36,164 nt of DNA from a virus, in the IMG/VR virus record IMGVR_UViG_3300030329_000087, positions 1,810 through 37,973 of that record; one strand, given 5' to 3'. Of the stretch, positions 29,374-34,148 are shown piece by piece. The position numbers were made by a program, and so were the translations under genes. Positions within the stretch are counted from its first letter, which is position 1. Every line of letters starts with the position of its first letter. The notes under the pieces are model-generated. The model was not told the DNA's origin, did not search any database, and saw only the letters and a program-made list of their open reading frames with translations.

Positions 29374-29618
29374 GGGTGGGGGTGGTGGGTTACTTACCAC
29401 CACCCTATACCCCCTTATAGGGGGGAAGTGATGGTAAGTTGGTAAGTTGCAATAAAATCAATAACTTACAACCCGAAACGTAGTTACCGACTTAACTCGT
29501 AACCTATGTAAGTAAATCTCTGTAACGTAGGCTACATAACAAATATTAACTTACCTACAATTTTACTTACCAAGTAAGTTGGTAACTTGGTAAGTAAATT
29601 AGTTATTTTGGTAAGTTA
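29374..29618. repeat. GTAAGTT repeat block with hairpins upstream of terS
   Basis: At least eight copies of GTAAGTT/AACTTAC-type units in both orientations: 29390-29398, tandem 29433-29440 and 29441-29448, 29463-29469, 29507-29516, 29546-29555 and 29610-29618. A 37-base structure at 29562-29598 has arms TTTACTTACC / GGTAAGTAAA and an inner AAGTT-GGT-AACTT. G-rich hairpins lie at 29381-29400 and 29409-29425 (CCCCC-TTATA-GGGGG). Only its right end (from 29603) is coding. Iteron-like; could be the packaging site read by TerS or a replication origin. Confidence 0.75.
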
Positions 29619-29752
29619 TCAAGTATGGTTTTGAAAGCATCATTAATTTCTTTTTTGCTTTCTTCATTCTCTTTGCAATCCTCACCATAAAATTCATCAC
29701 AGGCAGATTCAAGTTCAGTTCTGATTATTTCAATAGCAATATCTAATTTCAT
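29603..29752 (-). CDS. Small acidic protein (49 aa)
   Basis: ATG at 29752 overlaps the TGA of the upstream gene (ATGA); TAA at 29603. The peptide begins MKLDIAIEIIRTELESACDE and ends FKTILDNLPK. Acidic and helical. Coupling to the upstream gene supports it. The last codons form part of the GTAAGTT repeat block. Function unknown. Confidence 0.68.
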   Translation of the reverse strand: MKLDIAIEIIRTELESACDEFYGEDCKENEESKKEINDAFKTILDNLPK

Positions 29753-29982
29753 TCATTACCCCCTTTCTTTTTCATGTCAGTATATTCTCTTCTATACCGA
29801 CTCAAAATTTCTGGTCTTTCTTTATTAGCAAAGATAAGCACATCATTGTCCTTATCAATCTCGATATAAGACCTCCTATCGTGTACGGGGTGTATAAAGT
29901 CTGGTTCACCCCATATCTTTTTAGCACGATTATATTCATCACCTCTAAAACCAAAGAAGTGAACTATTTTTTTAATCATCAT
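29749..29982 (-). CDS. Small protein, IVHFFGFRGDEYNRAKKIWG type
   Basis: 77 residues: IKKIVHFFGFRGDEYNRAKK, FIHPVHDRRSYIEID, NDVLIFANKERPEI. Tandem ATGs at 29982 and 29979; the AGGAGG ribosome-binding site fits the second better. It overlaps the zinc-ribbon gene upstream. Function unknown; similar small phage proteins are common. Confidence 0.75.
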   Translation of the reverse strand: MMIKKIVHFFGFRGDEYNRAKKIWGEPDFIHPVHDRRSYIEIDKDNDVLIFANKERPEILSRYRREYTDMKKKGGNE

Positions 29983-30133
29983 TACCTCCTTTCTCTCCAG
30001 CAGAAACAGACCCGAACATTTCTTCGGAAACCTCGTCCCTGTTGTCGCAATCCAAGCAGATCAGATTGCCATTTTCATCTTCATGCGAAACCCAATCGGG
30101 TTTCACAAGTTTTTTACATTCCATACAAATCAT
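29972..30133 (-). CDS. Small zinc-ribbon protein (53 aa)
   Basis: ATG at 30133 with AGGAGG ribosome-binding site; TAA at 29972. The peptide begins MICMECKKLVKPDWVSHEDE and has CMEC and CLDC pairs (residues 3-6 and 26-29), the usual zinc-binding knuckles. A palindrome-family site (30011-30028) lies in the coding sequence at SEEMFGS. It may regulate nucleic-acid processes; unproven. Confidence 0.72.
   Translation of the reverse strand: MICMECKKLVKPDWVSHEDENGNLICLDCDNRDEVSEEMFGSVSAGEKGGNDD
30011..30028. repeat. CCCGAA-N6-TTCGGG palindrome in the zinc-ribbon gene
   Basis: CCCGAACATTTCTTCGGA: complete left arm, five of six bases in the right arm. Confidence 0.7.
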
Positions 30134-30136
30134 AAT

Positions 30137-30415
30137 TTAACCTCCTATCTTTTTATAATTGTGTTCAAAAGGGTGAACATAGTCTTCACATTTAATTAAA
30201 GGGTCATCACCTTTACCTATCCATTTGCCATCTTCACCTATTTCCCATATACCATGAAACTTGTTTTCGCTACCATATAGCACTCCTGTTTCTTCATGGT
30301 AATCATATTCTCCAGATTCATACATTTTATAAGCATCTTCTGGGCTATCTGCCTCAACCTTATAATCTTCGTAAGCAATTAAATGAAATCTAATAATATA
30401 ATTTTTTTTACTCAT
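30137..30415 (-). CDS. Small acidic protein with VEADSPEDAYKMY segment
   Basis: 92 residues: NYIIRFHLIAYEDYKVEADS, PEDAYKMYESGEYDYHEE, HGIWEIGEDGKWIGKG. The beta-helix 'V-EADSPEDAY' pattern suggests a small alpha/beta domain seen in many phages; the start of 25597-25836 resembles it. AGGAGG ribosome-binding site. Function unknown. Confidence 0.78.
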   Translation of the reverse strand: MSKKNYIIRFHLIAYEDYKVEADSPEDAYKMYESGEYDYHEETGVLYGSENKFHGIWEIGEDGKWIGKGDDPLIKCEDYVHPFEHNYKKIGG

Positions 30416-30466
30416 GGTTATTAACCTCCTCTCAAAAGAATAAGGTGGGGTATATCCCCACCTATA

Positions 30467-30952
30467 TTAGTTAGTGTTGTTTTCATGTAATAAACGAAAT
30501 GATTTGAACTTACGTTTTGGTTTTGGTTCAGACCAATTATGTTTATTACTCGTATAATGCGACCAACCTAGAGCATCATAGAGGTGGCTAGGATTTAAGC
30601 CAAAGTTTGTATAACCCTCTAGTATCGTATGGAAGTAAGAAGAAGATGGTGGCAATATGTCTTTATTGTTATTCATCTTATAAGTCATAATGCCATTGAC
30701 TTTAACTTTACCATAGAGAGTTGGATAACCCTCATAAAAATCTAAAGCCTTTTCACAATCTTCAGTAATCTCCCAAACACCTACAGGCAACAAGTCCTCT
30801 TTATCATAGCTTGGCACAATATCGGCAACATGGCGAAATACCAATTTCCAATTTGGTATATACATAGCACCCAAATGTTTTGCATTAGGGCATCTAGTCG
30901 CCATGCTACTGTGGTTTAAGTTAGAACCATAAGCAAAATATAATTTTGTCAT
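30467..30952 (-). CDS. Gamma-glutamylcyclotransferase-like (AIG2/GGCT) protein
   Basis: 161 residues. LYFAYGSNLNHSSM (4-17) is the family glycine-rich substrate loop; PNWKLVFRH follows; LPVGVWEITEDCEKALDFYEGYP (55-77) holds the catalytic Glu position (E74). GGCT-fold enzymes cyclise gamma-glutamyl amides, releasing 5-oxoproline, and act on small peptides. In comparative work such proteins occur with amidoligases, here encoded at 26122-27393. The C-terminal ~45 residues (LYDALGWSHYTSNKH.., KPKRKFKSF) are outside the core. Product and substrate are not known. Confidence 0.88.
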   Translation of the reverse strand: MTKLYFAYGSNLNHSSMATRCPNAKHLGAMYIPNWKLVFRHVADIVPSYDKEDLLPVGVWEITEDCEKALDFYEGYPTLYGKVKVNGIMTYKMNNNKDILPPSSSYFHTILEGYTNFGLNPSHLYDALGWSHYTSNKHNWSEPKPKRKFKSFRLLHENNTN

Positions 30953-30956
30953 GTTC

Positions 30957-31121
30957 TTAATTAAACTCCCGTATTAGCTTTGCCACAGCCTTACGTCTAA
31001 TCTTCTCGTAAGAACGTAAGTCTTTTTTAGGCATTGGCACATCAGCATACCCGTAAATAAATTCTTCTTTCAATTTACGCATATTGCGTCTGTCCTTTTT
31101 TGTCATATCTTTTACGTACAT
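30957..31121 (-). CDS. Small basic protein (54 aa) before GGCT
   Basis: ATG at 31121 with AAAGGAG ribosome-binding site; TAA at 30957, four bases before the GGCT start. The peptide begins MYVKDMTKKDRRNMRKLKEE, then YGYADVPMPKKDLRSYEKIR. Basic and helical. First gene after the promoter at 31164-31192. Function unknown. Confidence 0.72.
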   Translation of the reverse strand: MYVKDMTKKDRRNMRKLKEEFIYGYADVPMPKKDLRSYEKIRRKAVAKLIREFN

Positions 31122-31163
31122 AATGTACTCCTTTCTGTTAAGTTAAAATTAAGATATGATGTA

Positions 31164-31192
31164 TATATATATACCCAGAATATATATGTCAA
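31164..31192 (-). promoter_or_regulatory. Sigma70-type promoter of the GGCT operon
   Basis: TTGACA (31187-31192), 17-bp spacer, TATATA (31164-31169) on the minus strand, 43-71 bp upstream of the 30957-31121 gene. It would drive the genes down to 29603 and probably terS. Confidence 0.7.
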
Positions 31193-31259
31193 GTATATTT
31201 ATAAAAAAAAATTATATTTTTATTATTTTGTTAAAAAACGGCTTGTTTTAAAGGGCTAC

Positions 31260-31321
31260 AGGGGGGTGGAAAGAACCCCCCGTGTATGTTTGTACCCCCC
31301 TAATATGAACTATTAGGGCAT
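31260..31321 (-). terminator. Hairpins after the endolysin gene, possible terminator
   Basis: On the minus strand CCCTAATA-GTTCA-TATTAGGG overlaps the stop codon, and a second G/C hairpin (GGGGGG / CCCCCC, 31264-31284) follows. No T tract follows directly, so termination is uncertain; the hairpins may protect the mRNA end. Confidence 0.5.
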
Positions 31322-31750
31322 TTCCCATCTATAAAAGATATGAGCATTAATCCTCACAGTTTGTGTGAAAGCATCTTTCCAATATGGCTGGACGTAGTGA
31401 GCATGGTAGTGAGTAGAACCATCTGTTACATCAATGCTCACATGATTGTTGATAATAGCATACGATAATTCTTCAGCCCAGATATATGCCTGCTGGTCTG
31501 ATATATGTTCGGGTTTTCCATCACAGTAGAAGCTGAAGGCACATTTATTCCGAACAATTTTTCGGGTATCCCATGAGTATCGGAGTCCGTCAGTAACTAC
31601 TTCACAGACAGTATCTGGAAACCTATGATCCGAAACCCGATTCATAATAACTTGCCCGACAGCTAGTTGTCCGACAGTAGACTCCGATCTCGCCTCAAAG
31701 TATATGGCATGAGCCATACACATTAAAGCAGTTGCAGTTTCCAACATCAT
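31313..31750 (-). CDS. SleB-type cell wall hydrolase (endolysin)
   Basis: 145 residues. The family catalytic segment AHAIYFEARSESTVGQLA (13-30, Glu19 the likely acid), VIMNRVSDHRFPDTVCEVV, CAFSFYCDG, and the C-terminal STHYHAHYVQPYW with FYRWEMP. This is a Hydrolase_2 (SleB-like) domain with no signal peptide, expected to degrade peptidoglycan during lysis after holin action. A palindrome-family site is in-frame at 31549-31566 (TRKIVRN). Start coupled to the upstream gene by ATGA. Confidence 0.9.
   Translation of the reverse strand: MMLETATALMCMAHAIYFEARSESTVGQLAVGQVIMNRVSDHRFPDTVCEVVTDGLRYSWDTRKIVRNKCAFSFYCDGKPEHISDQQAYIWAEELSYAIINNHVSIDVTDGSTHYHAHYVQPYWKDAFTQTVRINAHIFYRWEMP
31549..31566. 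repeat. CCCGAA-N6-TTCGGG palindrome in the endolysin gene
   Basis: TCCGAACAATTTTTCGGG: full right arm, five of six left-arm bases; encodes R-K-I-V-R. Confidence 0.7.
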
Positions 31751-31956
31751 TTGACCATCTTATTTTTCACATAGACTATACGTCTAGCCTGTGATTCGGT
31801 TATGTTAAAATGATCTGCCAAGTCCTGCAACCCGAACTTTTTCTTGGTTGTTCTGTCCATGTGAACCCCCGACTTCTCGATATGCTTGAACTTGCCCTTG
31901 TTATCTTCCCAATACTTTTGCACAGCAAAGATAAAAGATTCATGGAATTTAGTCAT
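31747..31956 (-). CDS. Small HTH protein
   Basis: 69 residues from ATG at 31956 (TAATG with the upstream stop); the longer reading to 32019 would overlap the metallopeptidase gene. MTKFHESFIFAVQKYWED start, then LQDLADHFNITESQARRIVYV (43-63), a plausible helix-turn-helix. It could be a regulator or a DNA-binding accessory. A second candidate for binding the dispersed palindrome. Confidence 0.72.
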   Translation of the reverse strand: MTKFHESFIFAVQKYWEDNKGKFKHIEKSGVHMDRTTKKKFGLQDLADHFNITESQARRIVYVKNKMVK

Positions 31957-32393
31957 TAGGCAATTTCCTTTGTGAAAGGTTTGCTCTGTTCTTTTATTGC
32001 ATTGTAATAATTCATACAATCATTCCAGACACCGACCCATTGATCCTCTGTTACACCATAGGACATGAGAGCATTTTTCATAACCCTAGTCGCTGTATCT
32101 GTCCATACAATGGCATTGACCATAGCATATTTCCATGCACCGATCTCCCTTTCCAATGTATCGTTTTCAACACTTTGATTAACACCGAGTAAATGTCCGA
32201 GTTCATGGAGTGCTGATACATAATATCCTGTATTCTTTGTTGGACGAATACAGATTGTCCTGTTGTTTTGGTCAGCATAATATCGTGGCACTTTCTCGCT
32301 TAATGATTGATACCGAACCCGAATGTCATGCCTTGCACATAACTCCTGTATATGCAAAGCCATATCAATACGTTTTACTAATTCTCTAGCCAT
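31956..32393 (-). CDS. IrrE/ImmA-like zinc metallopeptidase
   Basis: 145 residues. ALHELGHLLG (61-70) is the HExxH zinc site (H63, E64, H67), with EREIGAWKYAM downstream giving the third acidic ligand (E81 or E83). This resembles the ImmA/IrrE family, whose members cut XRE-type repressors to switch on genes. No HTH is fused. An XRE protein (25075-25464) is encoded 6.5 kb away, so a switch is conceivable. Other metallopeptidase roles cannot be excluded. Confidence 0.75.
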   Translation of the reverse strand: MARELVKRIDMALHIQELCARHDIRVRYQSLSEKVPRYYADQNNRTICIRPTKNTGYYVSALHELGHLLGVNQSVENDTLEREIGAWKYAMVNAIVWTDTATRVMKNALMSYGVTEDQWVGVWNDCMNYYNAIKEQSKPFTKEIA

Positions 32394-32406
32394 ATAATCC
32401 CCCTTT

Positions 32407-32595
32407 CTATTTTAATCGTGTTATTTTTGTGTAATCTTGACCACTTGATACAAGGCATTGTTGACCTTTGCCTAGATTTTCAAGCATATCAATTTCGTCT
32501 TTATTAAGTTCATTATCCTCAATGAACTCCGACATATTACCTATATGTATGGTATATCCATCTTCCTGTATGGATATTATTTTGTCACTATTCAT
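32407..32595 (-). CDS. Small acidic protein of unknown function
   Basis: 62 residues: IISIQEDGYTIHIGNMSEFI, EDNELNKDEIDMLENLGK, QCLVSSGQDYTKITRLK. GAGG ribosome-binding site. First clear gene after the promoter at 32831-32859. Not recognised. Confidence 0.65.
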   Translation of the reverse strand: MNSDKIISIQEDGYTIHIGNMSEFIEDNELNKDEIDMLENLGKGQQCLVSSGQDYTKITRLK

Positions 32596-32613
32596 ATTTA
32601 ACCTCGCTTTCTC

Positions 32614-32799
32614 TTAATTAATATTAGTGTGAGTGACCTGTAAATTTGATAGAACATGACTTCGGGCAAAACTACTTTGATCGTATATAAGACTGTGTAA
32701 TTTGGTTCTGAAACCCATTTGAGGGCAATCTTTACATACGACATTTACAGTTAGGATACACTCACTTACCCAGAAAGGTCTTTTTTTTGCCTCCCTCAT
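32614..32799 (-). CDS. Weak ORF in leader of the metallopeptidase operon
   Basis: 61 residues beginning MREAKKRPFWVSECI, with a VVCKDCPQMGF segment that could be half a zinc knuckle. No ribosome-binding site is seen upstream. The surrounding leader is closed by GTGAGTG / CACTCAC, so it may instead be a structured RNA. Low confidence. Confidence 0.35.
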   Translation of the reverse strand: MREAKKRPFWVSECILTVNVVCKDCPQMGFRTKLHSLIYDQSSFARSHVLSNLQVTHTNIN

Positions 32800-32830
32800 T
32801 CATTAAATTATTATTAAATCTTACCCATTA

Positions 32831-32859
32831 ATAATATAGGAACAATACTACCTAGTCAA
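32831..32859 (-). promoter_or_regulatory. Sigma70-type promoter for the metallopeptidase-endolysin operon
   Basis: TTGACT (32854-32859), 17-bp spacer, TATTAT (32831-32836) on the minus strand, at the end of the methyltransferase gene. Drives 32407-31313. Confidence 0.72.
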
Positions 32860-33957
32860 TACACTTTTGTTTTTTTTTATTTTCATATCTGTAAACAAAG
32901 GTGCATCACCTAAAATTCTATTTGTTCCTATGTTTAAATAATCCTCATTTAGTTCAATTAATGTTGCATTACGACCAAGCCTGTCAGCAACTAACCCCGT
33001 TGTTCCCGAACCACCAAATGGATCAAGAACATAACCATCTTCTGGACAGCCTGCTAAAATGCAGGGTTCAATTAACTCTGTTGGATACACAGCAAAATGT
33101 GCCTCCTTGAATGGTTTTGGTGATACTGTCCACACCGATCTTTTGTTTTTAGTTTCGTAAGACATCTCTAATCCACTATGGGGAACTAGACCCGTACCCT
33201 CATTATGATACTTACCATTTGTTCTATCACGAGTACCCCAATCTTGTTTAACCTCTTCTTTGATTGCCTCGTTATCATAATAATAGTTTTTCTTTTTACT
33301 CAACAAAAATATATATTCATGTGCCTTTGTGCATCTATCTTGTACGCTTTCAGGCATAGGGTTTGGTTTGTGCCATATAATATCTTGGCGTAAATACCAA
33401 CCATCTTCCTGAAGTCCAAACGCTACACGAAATGGAATACCGACTAAATCTTTTTGTTTTAAGCCTTTAACAACTGGTGGTCTGGTTACGCCATAGTCTG
33501 CATCACCCCGAACAGTCTGGTTTGTTGTTGAAGTCCGACCACCACTGGAGTAACTATCACCTAGATTCAGCCACACAGTACCATCATCACGAAGCACTCT
33601 GCGAATCTCTCTGAAAACCCGAACAAGAGTTCGGACATATTCTGCTGGCGTTGCTTCAAGACCAACCTGTAAATCTTGTCTTACTGCACCACATTTAGGA
33701 CATTTGCTTTTATATATGGCATCACCGACAACATTACCTTGATCGTGCATAGCTTGGTGTCCTGTCGCTGTCTTAACAGTTTTCCCGATCTTTGTAGTCC
33801 TCATATGTGGACAATTAGGATCGCCACCAACCCATGTGCCAGTTTGGTAATCTCTTAACCCCCAGTATGGTGGTGAAGTAACAACTGTATTAAAATGTTT
33901 GTCAGGTAATGTCTTTAAAACCTCCCTGCAATCCCCCGTTAAATATTCTACTGTCAC
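32848..33957 (-). CDS. Solo DNA methyltransferase (beta class)
   Basis: 369 residues. Motif IV TSPPYW (27-32) near the N-terminus and AdoMet motif I DPFGGSGTTG (312-321) near the C-terminus give the beta-class order; SPPY is typical of N4-cytosine methylases though some N6-adenine ones have it. A zinc-knuckle-like insertion has C49 (CPHM) and C86/C89 (CPKCG). No restriction partner is encoded nearby. It may protect phage DNA or mark sites; the target is unknown. A palindrome site lies in-frame (33618-33635, VRTLVRV). Confidence 0.88.
   Translation of the reverse strand: MTVEYLTGDCREVLKTLPDKHFNTVVTSPPYWGLRDYQTGTWVGGDPNCPHMRTTKIGKTVKTATGHQAMHDQGNVVGDAIYKSKCPKCGAVRQDLQVGLEATPAEYVRTLVRVFREIRRVLRDDGTVWLNLGDSYSSGGRTSTTNQTVRGDADYGVTRPPVVKGLKQKDLVGIPFRVAFGLQEDGWYLRQDIIWHKPNPMPESVQDRCTKAHEYIFLLSKKKNYYYDNEAIKEEVKQDWGTRDRTNGKYHNEGTGLVPHSGLEMSYETKNKRSVWTVSPKPFKEAHFAVYPTELIEPCILAGCPEDGYVLDPFGGSGTTGLVADRLGRNATLIELNEDYLNIGTNRILGDAPLFTDMKIKKNKSVLTR
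33618..33635. repeat. CCCGAA-N6-TTCGGG palindrome in the methyltransferase gene
   Basis: CCCGAACAAGAGTTCGGA: full left arm, five of six right-arm bases. Confidence 0.7.
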
Positions 33958-34148
33958 GAATCTAATCTCCCCTTTTCTCGTAATCTTTTCTTTATTGTAT
34001 ATTCTTTTTTAGAGAGCTCTTTTAACTGTCTATCACAAGACCCACAGCTAACATCTGTCCGACCTTTGTAGACCCGACCTCTAGTTAAAGCTCCACACCA
34101 ATCACAATTTATATGATTTTCGTAATACCTCCAGTAACCATCTGTCAT
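33954..34148 (-). CDS. Small zinc-ribbon protein
   Basis: 64 residues with INCDWCGAL and VSCGSCDRQL (two C-x2-C knuckles, 15-18 and 35-38), then a basic tail (YTIKKRLREKGRLD). Overlaps both neighbours by 4 bp (methyltransferase and primase-helicase), so it is probably co-expressed with replication genes. Nucleic-acid binding inferred. Confidence 0.78.
   Translation of the reverse strand: MTDGYWRYYENHINCDWCGALTRGRVYKGRTDVSCGSCDRQLKELSKKEYTIKKRLREKGRLDS

Noticed and set aside
32620-32770. tRNA or tmRNA gene in the leader
   Set aside because: No T-loop GTTC signature or acceptor stem with CCA could be found.
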